This document shows, piece after piece, positions 24,445 to 32,876 of a stretch of 45,069 nt of DNA (the first letter of the stretch is position 1; each line of letters begins with the position of its first letter). A model generated the notes under the pieces. It saw nothing but the letters and a program-made list of their open reading frames with translations, had not been told where the DNA came from and ran no database searches. The stretch is from contig JACCSP010000317.1 of the NCBI GenBank assembly GCA_013812905.1, positions 1-45,069 of the forward strand, given 5' to 3'. Origin of the DNA: Pyrinomonadaceae bacterium (GTDB lineage: Bacteria > Acidobacteriota > Blastocatellia > Pyrinomonadales > Pyrinomonadaceae). Made by a program: the position numbers and the translations under genes.

Positions 24445-26835
24445 ATGGGCCTCCGTCCCCGATTTACAACTCCACTGACTCGAGCGCGAGACGCCGTCGC
24501 GCGTTACGTGGTACGCCCCTTTGACGTATTTGAACCTCGGACTCGTCTGCTCGTTGGCTTCGGCTTCCTAGTAATAGTCACCACGCTGTTGCTCTTCAGC
24601 GGCTACTCATCTGGCTTTTCAGAGGTTTATAAAGAAGGGGAGATCGTCCGGAGGACGGTCCTGGCCCCGGCTGACATCACCATTACTGACATTCTTGAGA
24701 CAGAGAAGCGCCGTGAAATTGCCAGAGAGAGCACTCGTCCTGTTTTTAACTTTGATTCTACTCGGGGCACCAGTTCCGCTCAGAGCTTTCGAGCTGCGTG
24801 GGATGATCTAAAACACCAGGTGGAGTCAAAGACCGATGGCAACCAGCACCCAACTTGGAGCGGGGCAGGAGGCGCAGCCGTCGCCCGCGCAATTATTGCT
24901 CACCGTTTTGATCACGCCGAGCTCGAACTCCTGACAACACTGATTCGTGAGATCGGCGGCGGTTACATTTATGACGATGGCGACTCAGACCGACTTAAGC
25001 AGGAGATTGTGCTGGTTGATGTGCGCAACCCGGCCGCGCAGATGATCCTCCCGGCTCCCCGCACCCGCATGACACCGCTTACAGCAATCCGCCGCAATTT
25101 GGAACTGCGTGTTTTGAATCTTCACGGGTGGTCCCAGGAGGAGAAAACTGCTCTAGTCGAGGCGATGGTGCCTCTCATCCGCCCAAACGTGGTGCTAGAC
25201 CAAACAGCCACGGCAACCGCAAGAGAAACGCAAGCCAATGAAATTCGCGAGAGTATGATTTCGCTTAAGAGGAATCAAATAATAGCCCGCGAGGGAGAAC
25301 CCGTATCGCCAGGAATGCTCGCACAGTTTGCCGCGATTAAAAGCGCCGGTCACTCCGGCAGACCCTGGCACCACTTGGCGGGACTGCTGCTTATCGTCTT
25401 TGCCATCTATTGGTCGGTCTGGAAGTTTACGGAGCACAGAAGCTACGGGGCAGTGTTGGCGTTATCAAAGCGCAGGGCGTTTGCGCTTGTTGGTTCGGCT
25501 ATCGTCGTCGAGACTGCTCTGATGCGGGTAGGAGTTATCTTTGGCGACAGTGTTTCGGCGCGAATGGTCAGCCTACCGTTCAACGAACCCACGATCTGGA
25601 ATTTTGCAATTCCCTTCGCAGCGGCTGCGCTCCTCGTAGCGATGCTCGTTGATACCCAACTAGCATTTCTCACGGGTATTGTTACTGCGCTTTTTGCGGG
25701 AATGTTGGCCCCGAGTGGAATTCAAATTGCAGTTTACGCGATGATTTCGTGTTCGGCAGCTATTTACGGAATCGGTCGGTATCGAGAACGTCAGTCAGTC
25801 ACATTGGCGGGACTCTTCACTGGGGGTGCAAACGTGGTGATGGCCCTTGGCTTGATCGCTTATACCGAGCAGCCTTTTCATCCCAACACTTTTCTACTCG
25901 CAGTCGGCTGCGGCTTCGCGGGCGGCCTTCTGACGGCCATCTTTGCCGCAGGAGGATTGCCGATAAATGAATCCCTCTTCGGCATTCTTACAGACGTCAA
26001 GCTTCTGGAGCTTTCCAACGCTGATCTACCGGTACTGGGCCAACTGGCATTGCGTGCTCCCGGTACGAACCAACACTCTCATGCCGTAGGTCAACTCGCA
26101 GAGGATGCTTGTCGAGCAGTGGGAGCTAACCCTCTCCTGGCCCGTATTGGAGCGCTTTATCACGATATCGGGAAGCTAGCAGCACCTGAGTATTTTGTGG
26201 AAAACCAGCAGGGTGAGAACCCACACGACCATCTTCGGCCTACTCAGAGCGCCAAAATCATCACTAGCCACGTGACTTATGGGTCAAGGCTTGCCAAAGA
26301 GATTAGCCTGCCAAAACAGATAGCCGACTTTATTCCACAGCACCACGGCACACGGACGCTTCATTTTTTCCTGCGCAAAGCTCAGGCCCAGGCAAAACCT
26401 GGGGAAACGGTTGATGAGAAGGACTTTCGTTACCCTGGTCCGAAACCTGAATTCAAGGAAACCGCGATCATGATGCTGGCGGATTCCTGCGAGGCGGCGG
26501 CGCGGTCGCTGGCGCGTCCTGACCCCGAAAATATTCGCACTATTGTGGGTAAGATTGTCGATGCCATCGTGAGCGATGGGCAACTTGACAACTGCGACCT
26601 GACCCTTCGTGAACTCACAACCATCAGGGAAGCAATGATCAGCGCCTTGACCGCGATCTATCACGCGCGCGTCGACTATCCCGGCTTTAATCCACCGCGG
26701 ATACCTGCTCCAATATCGTCACTCCCGCAGGCCAACATCGACAGCGACGAGCGCAATAACCTATCCGAAGTACCGATAAACGAGAGTGGCGAAGCTGAAG
26801 ACGAAGCGATCACCCGCCAAGTGGCAAAACGCTAG
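24445..26835 (+). CDS. pgpH: 7TM-HD phosphohydrolase, PgpH-type c-di-AMP phosphodiesterase
   Basis: A 796-residue membrane protein. It has an N-terminal membrane segment (about 34-55, LLVGFGFLVIVTTLLLF), an extracytoplasmic 7TMR-HDED domain (about 60-290), a seven-helix membrane region (about 300-505), and a cytoplasmic HD domain. The HD motif is readable: TNQHSHAVGQLAEDACRAVG, ALYHDIGKLAAPEYFVENQ, SHVTYGSRLAKE, IPQHHGT and MMLADSCEAAARS. Characterised relatives (Listeria PgpH) hydrolyse c-di-AMP. No diadenylate cyclase lies in the window. It is coupled to hflX by a 7-base gap. The C-terminal 50 residues are polar and disordered. Confidence 0.92.
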   Translation: MGLRPRFTTPLTRARDAVARYVVRPFDVFEPRTRLLVGFGFLVIVTTLLLFSGYSSGFSEVYKEGEIVRRTVLAPADITITDILETEKRREIARESTRPVFNFDSTRGTSSAQSFRAAWDDLKHQVESKTDGNQHPTWSGAGGAAVARAIIAHRFDHAELELLTTLIREIGGGYIYDDGDSDRLKQEIVLVDVRNPAAQMILPAPRTRMTPLTAIRRNLELRVLNLHGWSQEEKTALVEAMVPLIRPNVVLDQTATATARETQANEIRESMISLKRNQIIAREGEPVSPGMLAQFAAIKSAGHSGRPWHHLAGLLLIVFAIYWSVWKFTEHRSYGAVLALSKRRAFALVGSAIVVETALMRVGVIFGDSVSARMVSLPFNEPTIWNFAIPFAAAALLVAMLVDTQLAFLTGIVTALFAGMLAPSGIQIAVYAMISCSAAIYGIGRYRERQSVTLAGLFTGGANVVMALGLIAYTEQPFHPNTFLLAVGCGFAGGLLTAIFAAGGLPINESLFGILTDVKLLELSNADLPVLGQLALRAPGTNQHSHAVGQLAEDACRAVGANPLLARIGALYHDIGKLAAPEYFVENQQGENPHDHLRPTQSAKIITSHVTYGSRLAKEISLPKQIADFIPQHHGTRTLHFFLRKAQAQAKPGETVDEKDFRYPGPKPEFKETAIMMLADSCEAAARSLARPDPENIRTIVGKIVDAIVSDGQLDNCDLTLRELTTIREAMISALTAIYHARVDYPGFNPPRIPAPISSLPQANIDSDERNNLSEVPINESGEAEDEAITRQVAKR

Positions 26836-26871
26836 AACCAATTCTTGTTAAAGTGCGGCTTAAGTTCCCGA

Positions 26872-27363
26872 TCAGAATTGTCCGTGTAGTTTGTGGTAAG
26901 TAGTAACGAGATCTTCCGGCAAGACTCGCGTGTCGCCCACCGAAGACATGAAGTTGGAATCGCCAATCCAGCGCGGCAAAATGTGAACATGAATGTGGTC
27001 CACAATCCCGGCGCCGGCGGCGGCACCCAGATTCATTCCAATATTATATCCCGCGGGTTGGTAGACTTCGCGAAGCGCGGTCTGTGCACGTTTGGTCAGA
27101 TCCATCATCTCGTTAGTCGTGCTGCTGGGCGTGGCGTCGAGAACACTGACGTGCTCGTAGGGGACGATTAGCAAGTGGCCCGGGATGTAGGGATAGATGT
27201 TGAGCACAACGAAATTGTGCTCGGCTCGATACAAGACGAAGTTCTTCTCATCTTGGCTGGAATCACGTTGGATCCTGCAGAAAACACACCCGCCCCGCTC
27301 TGACTCAGCGCTGCTGCCAGCGGCGATGTACTCACTGCGCCAGGGACTCCACAGCCTATCCAA
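26872..27363 (-). CDS. HIT-family nucleotide hydrolase/AP4A phosphorylase-like
   Basis: A 163-residue histidine-triad protein with the active-site HVHILPRW as DHIHVHILPRW. It also has CVFCRIQRD, a typical N-terminal CxxC zinc-like start, and LNIYPYIPGHLLIVPYEH. The family opens with DRLWSPWR, which here is encoded directly after a TTG at 27363. GAGGT lies eight bases upstream of that TTG, better spaced than the alternative TTG at 27369. Length fits the HIT/AP4A phosphorylase group. It follows the HU gene by 26 bases and converges with pgpH across 36 bases. Substrate (dinucleoside polyphosphate or AMP-lysine type) is not deducible. Confidence 0.9.
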   Translation of the reverse strand: MDRLWSPWRSEYIAAGSSAESERGGCVFCRIQRDSSQDEKNFVLYRAEHNFVVLNIYPYIPGHLLIVPYEHVSVLDATPSSTTNEMMDLTKRAQTALREVYQPAGYNIGMNLGAAAGAGIVDHIHVHILPRWIGDSNFMSSVGDTRVLPEDLVTTYHKLHGQF

Positions 27364-27389
27364 GATCAATTACCTCGAGTTTGTGAATC

Positions 27390-27743
27390 TTAGAAGATCG
27401 GTGGCAGGCGGGTATCATCCGGGTTGTTGACCGAGGACGCGTCCGGGGACGTGGTAGCCGGGGGACCATCGTCATTGATCAACTCTTTGAGTTCCTTACC
27501 CGGTTTGAAATAGGGAACCCGCTTGGCGGGGATATTAACAGGATCTCCGGTCTTGGGATTGCGACCGCGGCGTGCGCCCCGTTCACGCACTCGAAAACTA
27601 CCGAATCCACGAAGTTCGATCTTCTCGCCTTGATTCAATGTTTCAATGATGCTCTCGAAGACAATTTCTACTAAGCGCTCGGCATCTTTTTTCGTAAGTT
27701 CCGCCGCCCTCGCAACGTCTTCAACGAGTTCCGCTTTTGTCAT
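27390..27743 (-). CDS. HU/IHF-family DNA-binding protein
   Basis: Histone-like dimeric DNA-bending protein, 117 residues. The core is MTKAELVEDVARAAELTKKD with IELRGFGSFRVRERGARRGR and NPKTGDPVNIPAKRVPYFKP, the beta-ribbon arm. HU/IHF proteins are about 90-100 residues; this one has an extra acidic, Pro-rich tail of about 27 residues (PATTSPDASSVNNPDDTR). The setting directly downstream of rpsA recalls the rpsA-ihfB arrangement of proteobacteria, so IHF-beta-like naming is possible. GAGGTG lies before the ATG. Two hairpins occur in the 256-base gap to rpsA (27889-27915 and 27919-27961). Confidence 0.93.
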   Translation of the reverse strand: MTKAELVEDVARAAELTKKDAERLVEIVFESIIETLNQGEKIELRGFGSFRVRERGARRGRNPKTGDPVNIPAKRVPYFKPGKELKELINDDGPPATTSPDASSVNNPDDTRLPPIF

Positions 27744-27999
27744 GCATCACCTCAGAATTAGGTAAGATCCCTTGGCCCCGGCGAATAGATACGAAAGCGA
27801 ATTTCAAGGTAAAGTGTGGTGAGTTAGTGATGGTCAGTACACTATCAGAAAATGGTTAACCCCAGCAAGAGGATTAATTCGGTGAGTTAAGCGGCTGAAC
27901 AATCACCGACCGCTTGAAGCCCCGCCAGATCAATTTGTGTATTTTGGATCGTGTGCGGGGCAGCGATTACGCGCTGAGTCCTATTCTCTCTCTCTCTGA

Positions 28000-29868
28000 C
28001 TATTCCTGATCGGGCTCAGTTCTACCTAAGCCGAACTCCGCTAGCTCCCCGAGCGATGCCATTCCACTTCCCGCCTCTGAAGAGTATATCTTGGTATCAA
28101 TGATCGGCTCATCGGCCTTTCCTACAGCGCGCGCTGATAAACCTATCTTCTTGCTCTCCGCGTCGATTCTGAGAATCTTAAATTCTATTTCCTGGCCTAG
28201 CTGGACCACGTCTTCGGGTTTGGCCACCCGTTCATCGGAAAGCTCTGATATATGACAAAGGCCTTCCAGGTTGTCGTCCAACTCTACGAACGCGCCGAAG
28301 TTTGCAAAGCGAGCGATCTTCCCACGCACTACATCGCCAGGATTGTGTTCATTCACGAATCGCTCCCACGCGTTAGGCTCAAGATCCTTGATAGAAAGCG
28401 ATAAACGACGATTTTCAGTGTCGATGCTGGTAATGATCGCATCAATCTCCTGCCCTTTTTTCAGAACCTCGCTCGGGTGTTTGATGCGCCTGGACCAGGA
28501 GATATCAGAAACGTGAACCAGTCCATCAACGCCGTCTTCGATCTCAATGAAGGCGCCGAAGTCCGTAAGGTTGCGCACCCGCCCGTGAACTCGTGTACCT
28601 ATCTGGTAACGATCATGCAGCGTCTGCCACGGGTTTTCCTGAATTTGCTTCATTCCGAGACTGATACGACGAGCCTTCGGGTCAACGCTAAGCACCTCGA
28701 CTTCAACTGGGTCGCCTGGATTAACGATCTTGCTGGGATGCTTGACGCGTTTCGACCAGCTCATTTCCGACACGTGAACGAGCCCTTCGACACCGTTTTC
28801 CAATTCGACAAAGGCACCGTAGTCAGCAACGCTGGCAATGCGGCCGCCTACTCTGGTGCCGATAGGAAAGCGTTCCTCAACACTTGACCAGGGGTCTGGC
28901 AATAGTTGTTTATAACCGAGAGAGACTCGTTCGCGGTCGCGATCGAATTTGAGAACTTTGACCTGGATGTTATCGCCAACCTTGAAGAGTTCACTCGGAT
29001 TCTGTAGGCGTCCCCACGACATATCGGTGACATGGAGCAAGCCGTCCACACCGCCGAGATCAACGAAGGCGCCATAGTCAGTCAAGTTCTTAATCTGGCC
29101 TTCCACAATAATATCTTCTTCAATCTGACCCAGTGTCTGATCTTTTCGTCCGGCGTTCTCACCTTCAATCACAGCTTTGCGGGATAACACTACGTTGGAG
29201 CGCTTCCGATTGAGCTTAATGACCTTCGCTTCAATCTCCTGGTTTCTAAGGCTGTCCAGATTGCGCACTGGTCGCACGTCGACTTGGGAGCCGGGCAAGA
29301 ATGCCGCGATGCCATCAATATCGATGCGAAGTCCGCCTTTGATGCGCTCCATTACCCTGCCTTTAACAGTCGAGCCTTCCTGATAGGCTTTCTCCAAATC
29401 GTCCCAGGCTTTCATGCGCACCGCATCCGCGCGCGATAAGACAGGCAGGCCATCGGCAGTTTCCATGCTCTTTACCAACACTTCAACTTCGTCGCCAGCT
29501 TTTACGGTGATCACGCCGTCCTCAGTAAACTCAGCGGGGTTCACGATGCCTTCTGATTTATATCCAAAATCGATGACCACACCGCGTTCACTTATTCCGA
29601 CCACTGTGCCTCGAACGACTTCGCCCTCTTGCAGCGTCGCTTGCTCTTGCTCGAATTGGTCGAGTAGTTGTCCAAAGTCGACATCGCCGGCCGGACGGGT
29701 ATCATCATCGTCCTCGGTCCGATTAGACATGGACACTAATTCCCTAGCGGGTGCGGGTGCGGGTGCGGGTGCGGGTGCGGTTTGCTGCTGAGAGACATCC
29801 GACTCACCCGAAGGTGTTTGGTCATCTGTGGCGTCGCTGTTATTCAGCTTGGGTTCTTCACTAAGCAT
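28000..29868 (-). CDS. rpsA: 30S ribosomal protein S1
   Basis: mRNA-binding ribosomal protein with six S1 (OB-fold) domains in 622 residues. The domains are headed by GEVVRGTVVGISERGVVIDF, GSTVKGRVMERIKGGLRIDI, IIVEGQIKNLTDYGAFVDLG, GTRVGGRIASVADYGAFVEL, GTRVHGRVRNLTDFGAFIEI and GDVVRGKIARFANFGAFVEL. About 80 N-terminal residues are disordered and carry an Ala-Pro repeat encoded by a GCGGGT hexamer array (29747-29780). AGGAGT precedes the ATG. The upstream leader includes a 36-base hairpin (29930-29965), which could be an S1 autoregulatory site; that is inference. Confidence 0.96.
   Translation of the reverse strand: MLSEEPKLNNSDATDDQTPSGESDVSQQQTAPAPAPAPAPARELVSMSNRTEDDDDTRPAGDVDFGQLLDQFEQEQATLQEGEVVRGTVVGISERGVVIDFGYKSEGIVNPAEFTEDGVITVKAGDEVEVLVKSMETADGLPVLSRADAVRMKAWDDLEKAYQEGSTVKGRVMERIKGGLRIDIDGIAAFLPGSQVDVRPVRNLDSLRNQEIEAKVIKLNRKRSNVVLSRKAVIEGENAGRKDQTLGQIEEDIIVEGQIKNLTDYGAFVDLGGVDGLLHVTDMSWGRLQNPSELFKVGDNIQVKVLKFDRDRERVSLGYKQLLPDPWSSVEERFPIGTRVGGRIASVADYGAFVELENGVEGLVHVSEMSWSKRVKHPSKIVNPGDPVEVEVLSVDPKARRISLGMKQIQENPWQTLHDRYQIGTRVHGRVRNLTDFGAFIEIEDGVDGLVHVSDISWSRRIKHPSEVLKKGQEIDAIITSIDTENRRLSLSIKDLEPNAWERFVNEHNPGDVVRGKIARFANFGAFVELDDNLEGLCHISELSDERVAKPEDVVQLGQEIEFKILRIDAESKKIGLSARAVGKADEPIIDTKIYSSEAGSGMASLGELAEFGLGRTEPDQE
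29747..29780. repeat. Hexamer microsatellite (GCGGGT x5.7) within rpsA
   Basis: Five exact GCGGGT units plus a partial sixth. On the coding strand they encode alternating Ala-Pro in the disordered S1 N-terminus. The unit is a multiple of three, so copy-number change alters linker length without breaking the frame. Confidence 0.9.
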
Positions 29869-29903
29869 GCAGACTCCTGTGGACTTCCCGGGAAATTGAA
29901 CGT

Positions 29904-29932
29904 GTCATAAATCCTATCGCGCGCAATTGCAA
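29904..29932 (-). promoter_or_regulatory. Possible rpsA promoter
   Basis: On the minus strand TTGCAA (29927-29932), a 17-base spacer, then TATGAC (complement of 29904-29909), each 4/6 to consensus and about 35 bases before the rpsA ATG. Weak; the true promoter may lie further upstream. Confidence 0.3.
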
Positions 29933-29965
29933 CTATCCGCAACACTCGCGTTGTGCGGACAGTTG
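29930..29965. repeat. Hairpin in rpsA upstream region
   Basis: CAACTATCCGCAACA and TGTGCGGACAGTTG are near complements (one mismatch and one bulge) around a CTCGCG-type loop, about 62-97 bases upstream of rpsA. No T-run. Possible leader structure or protein-binding site. Confidence 0.5.
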
Positions 29966-30060
29966 TTCAAGCGGCCGTTGGCTTGACGTTGTGGCGAATT
30001 GTCGGATTTTGAAGCTGAGCGAGGAATGCGAGCCGTTTAGATTTGGAAAAGGAGTGTTTT

Positions 30061-30111
30061 ATGTGTTTCGATTTCCGCCGTGCCCGTAGTCACCCGCTTG
30101 CTCCGACATAA
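30061..30111 (+). CDS. Possible 16-residue mini-ORF
   Basis: ATG at 30061 preceded by AAAAGGAG with a 6-base spacer, an ideal ribosome site. It encodes MCFDFRRARSHPLAPT and a stop. A TTGACG hexamer stands at 29983 but no good -10 follows. There is no plus-strand gene downstream for it to act as a leader peptide for. It may be chance; included because the ribosome site is among the best in the window. Confidence 0.2.
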   Translation: MCFDFRRARSHPLAPT

Positions 30112-30253
30112 CCGGCCGCTTTTAACCGGGTAGGTCGGGAAATGTACACGCCAGAATGAGCGTGTGTCAAGGCAACTAAGAACCACACAGACAAACCAAA
30201 ATCAACGAAGCGAAGTGCGGGTTGCACGTGACAATGCTTGATCCGCAACAAGT

Positions 30254-32626
30254 TCACCGGATGTCCGCTGAAACAGTTTCACTCCGGCGAGGCACTACAT
30301 AAACTCCTGCGGAATGCGATCCCACGAAGAGGGTATTCTGATCCTGCGAATCAAATGCCAGCGACCAAATTCTCTGGCTTGCGAGTCGATGTTCCTTAAG
30401 GTCAATACGCGCCCACGTCTTACCGGCGTTGACACTACGGTACACGCCGCCGCCTATCTCGCCGCTTTGATAGGCGTTACCTACGAAGATTTCGTCGACG
30501 TTGCTGGGATTGATCAGGATGCTGGTGAAGTCGCCGAAAGGCAGGTTACCGCCGCGGCGAGTCCAAGTTGAGCCATCGTCATGGGAGGAGTAAAACGCTT
30601 GCTTCGTGCCCACATAGATGTAGCCAGGCCGCTGCGGATCCTGCACAACCGTATTTACCGGAGCCTCAGTGGGGACTCCGCTCACCTGCCTCCAGGTCTG
30701 CCCACTGTCACGCGAAACAATCACGCCGGAAGCGGCGGTACCCGCCCAAATAACCTCCGGCTGCTTTAGACTGACGGAGATTGAGGTGGTGCGAGGATCA
30801 ATCGATGAACCATAAGGAAGCCTCTGCCAGCCTTGGGTAGGGTCGAGACTCCGATACAGACCTACGTTCGTGGCCGCAAGAAAGCTCGGCTTGCCGCTGG
30901 ATACCTCTATCGTGTGCACCAGGGCATTGATAGCATCGGTGATGATCAAAGATGCTGCGGCATGCTCTTCCGCCGTGCTGGACCCATCCTTCGACACTCC
31001 GAGTACTGCAAGCGTGATCTGATCAAACTTTCCGGTCGTAGGAAGGCTGCGATCCGCCTGGAATCTCTTCAGTGCAGCGAGGGTTTGTGGCCCAAATTTT
31101 CCGTCGGGCGTCCCGACGTTGTAACCGACGCGGTTCAAAGCCACCTGGACACGACGGATTGTGTCGTCGGGGTTCTGGGCAACCATGAGTCGTTGGGTCC
31201 GAGGGGCACTTGTCCTGGACCGCGATGGTTTCCTCGCTCGTGGGACTTTCTTACTGGGAACAGTTTCTGCTATGTCGGGAGCCCATACCGGAGTCCAAGA
31301 AGCTCCTCTGTCGACAGAGCGATAAACTCCCAGATTGGTTCCCAAGTAAATCACGTCCGGCTTTTGAGTGTCCTGCAAGATTGAATAGGTGATCAAGCGG
31401 GACGGCATATTCCTCATCGAAGGGCGCCAGCTCTGGCCATTGTCATTGCTGGCAAAGAGAAAACCGCCACCCGTAGCCGTATTTATAGTTGCGGCGTAAA
31501 TCCTATTGGGCATCTCTCGATCCGCTACGATAGTGTTGGCGAACCTGCCGCTATATCCTCCGTTGGTGGGTGAGAAACTTTTCCCGCTGTCGTATGAGAC
31601 CATCACACCGTAGTTGTTAGTACCAATGTAGATTGTCTCGGGACGGGAAGGGTGAAGAGTGATTGAGTTGATCTCCAACTTTCGTGAGGTGGTCACCATC
31701 CAGGAGTCCGCATCACCACCTCTTTCTGAGCGCCAAAAACCTTCGGTGGTCCCGGCGAAGACAAGTCCAGGAATTGATGGGTGTTGCAGGATTGCCCGGG
31801 TCCTTCGTGACTGCGAAGGAATGCCCTGGACCTTGCGCCAACTTCCACCGGCATTCTTAGTCTCGTAGATTCCGCTGCAGGCGGAGGCAATCACGTGATC
31901 CGGATCAAGCGGATCGATGTCAATGGCAAAAATGTCGGAGTCGTCAATGATCCCATTCTTAATAGACTTCCAAGACTTGCCGCCGTCAGTTGTTTTATAA
32001 GGAAGATACCAGGTGCCGGCATAAATTATATCAGGAGTGCGGGGATCCATCGCTAGCGACTCCACATGTACTAACCCGGCGGTGTTATGGGTGGGCAATT
32101 GCTCCCACGTCTCTCCTGAGTCGTCCGAGCGAAAGATTCCATTAAAAGTGCCGGTCACCAGGACGCTTGGATTGGACTTGGATTGAGTGAGCGAATGTAG
32201 AGCTTCATTCTTAAGTTCCTTACTCTCGCGCCACTTATGCCCGCCATCGGTTGACTTAAAGAAACCGCCGGGCTCCTTGTGCTTATGAGCGGCCACGTAG
32301 AGCGTCTTTGAGTCGCGCGGATCAACCAGAATGTGATCCACAAACAGCCTCGGCTTGTTAAAATTGTACAGAAGTTCCCAGCGTTTACCTGCATCCGCAG
32401 AAGTGTAAATCTGGCCATCAAGCGTCCCGAAATAGAAGCGATCGGGGTTGTTTGGATCGACAACTAGGTCGCGTACGTCCCCACCAGGAGGGCCTGTTGG
32501 TCGCCAGTCATTGGAATATTGAGCGGGGTCGGCGCTGTCGATATCAGCAGCCAGAACTCTCGACCAAAATCCGAGAGGCTGAACGGTAAACCCAAGAAGA
32601 ACGAGCACAAGGGGGATTAGCTTCAT
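30254..32626 (-). CDS. Exported BNR/sortilin-like propeller protein with inserted peptidoglycan-binding domain
   Basis: About 790 residues with a signal peptide (MKLIPLVLVLLGFTVQPLGF). It is built from many BNR/Asp-box blades: YTSADAGKRWE, FKSTDGGHKWR, FRSDDSGETWEQ, YKTTDGGKSWKS, YRSVDRGASWTPV and YRSVNAGKTWARI, i.e. a photosystem-stability/VPS10-like propeller. Inserted at about residues 486-543 is a PG_binding_1-like domain (RRVQVALNRVGYNVGTPDGK, then FGPQTLAALKRFQADRSLPT), preceded by a basic Lys/Arg/Ser linker. This suggests anchoring to peptidoglycan. ATG 32626 begins the signal peptide; an upstream TTG (32683) is unlikely. Function unknown; no catalytic sialidase residues were identified. 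Confidence 0.8.
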   Translation of the reverse strand: MKLIPLVLVLLGFTVQPLGFWSRVLAADIDSADPAQYSNDWRPTGPPGGDVRDLVVDPNNPDRFYFGTLDGQIYTSADAGKRWELLYNFNKPRLFVDHILVDPRDSKTLYVAAHKHKEPGGFFKSTDGGHKWRESKELKNEALHSLTQSKSNPSVLVTGTFNGIFRSDDSGETWEQLPTHNTAGLVHVESLAMDPRTPDIIYAGTWYLPYKTTDGGKSWKSIKNGIIDDSDIFAIDIDPLDPDHVIASACSGIYETKNAGGSWRKVQGIPSQSRRTRAILQHPSIPGLVFAGTTEGFWRSERGGDADSWMVTTSRKLEINSITLHPSRPETIYIGTNNYGVMVSYDSGKSFSPTNGGYSGRFANTIVADREMPNRIYAATINTATGGGFLFASNDNGQSWRPSMRNMPSRLITYSILQDTQKPDVIYLGTNLGVYRSVDRGASWTPVWAPDIAETVPSKKVPRARKPSRSRTSAPRTQRLMVAQNPDDTIRRVQVALNRVGYNVGTPDGKFGPQTLAALKRFQADRSLPTTGKFDQITLAVLGVSKDGSSTAEEHAAASLIITDAINALVHTIEVSSGKPSFLAATNVGLYRSLDPTQGWQRLPYGSSIDPRTTSISVSLKQPEVIWAGTAASGVIVSRDSGQTWRQVSGVPTEAPVNTVVQDPQRPGYIYVGTKQAFYSSHDDGSTWTRRGGNLPFGDFTSILINPSNVDEIFVGNAYQSGEIGGGVYRSVNAGKTWARIDLKEHRLASQRIWSLAFDSQDQNTLFVGSHSAGVYVVPRRSETVSADIR

Positions 32627-32800
32627 AACTTTAGTGACCAACTTTAGGAGAGGATTTCCACAATACCGGGAGTAGGGACTCAAAATCCCGACTTGAGTTT
32701 AATATAATTTTCGACGTTTGTATCTAACTAACTTCTGCTGGTCCCTAAGATGCGGCCCCGCAACAACCCAGTTGCACTAAACCCAGACACAAAAGCGATA

Positions 32801-32827
32801 CGGGCGACCTCTTGAAGAGATCGCCCG
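32801..32827 (-). terminator. Hairpin terminator after OmpA-like gene
   Basis: CGGGCGA-CTCTT pairs with AAGAG-TCGCCCG across 32801-32827. On the minus strand it is followed by TATCGCTTTTG, a short T-run. A second hairpin (CGCGTC/GGACGCG, 32841-32858) precedes it in the same 3' region. Confidence 0.5.
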
Positions 32828-32876
32828 CATTCGGAAGGTTCGCGTCGTCAGGGACGCGAGGTTTACTATTTTATCA

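Larger units (their letters stand above)
29869..30253. other. 385-bp intergenic region between rpsA and the BNR gene
   Basis: Contains the possible rpsA promoter, the 29930-29965 hairpin and a 16-codon plus-strand ORF with a strong ribosome site (30061-30111). It is followed by a GC-rich inverted repeat near 30112-30140 (CCGG...CCGG). No further gene recognised. Confidence 0.5.
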
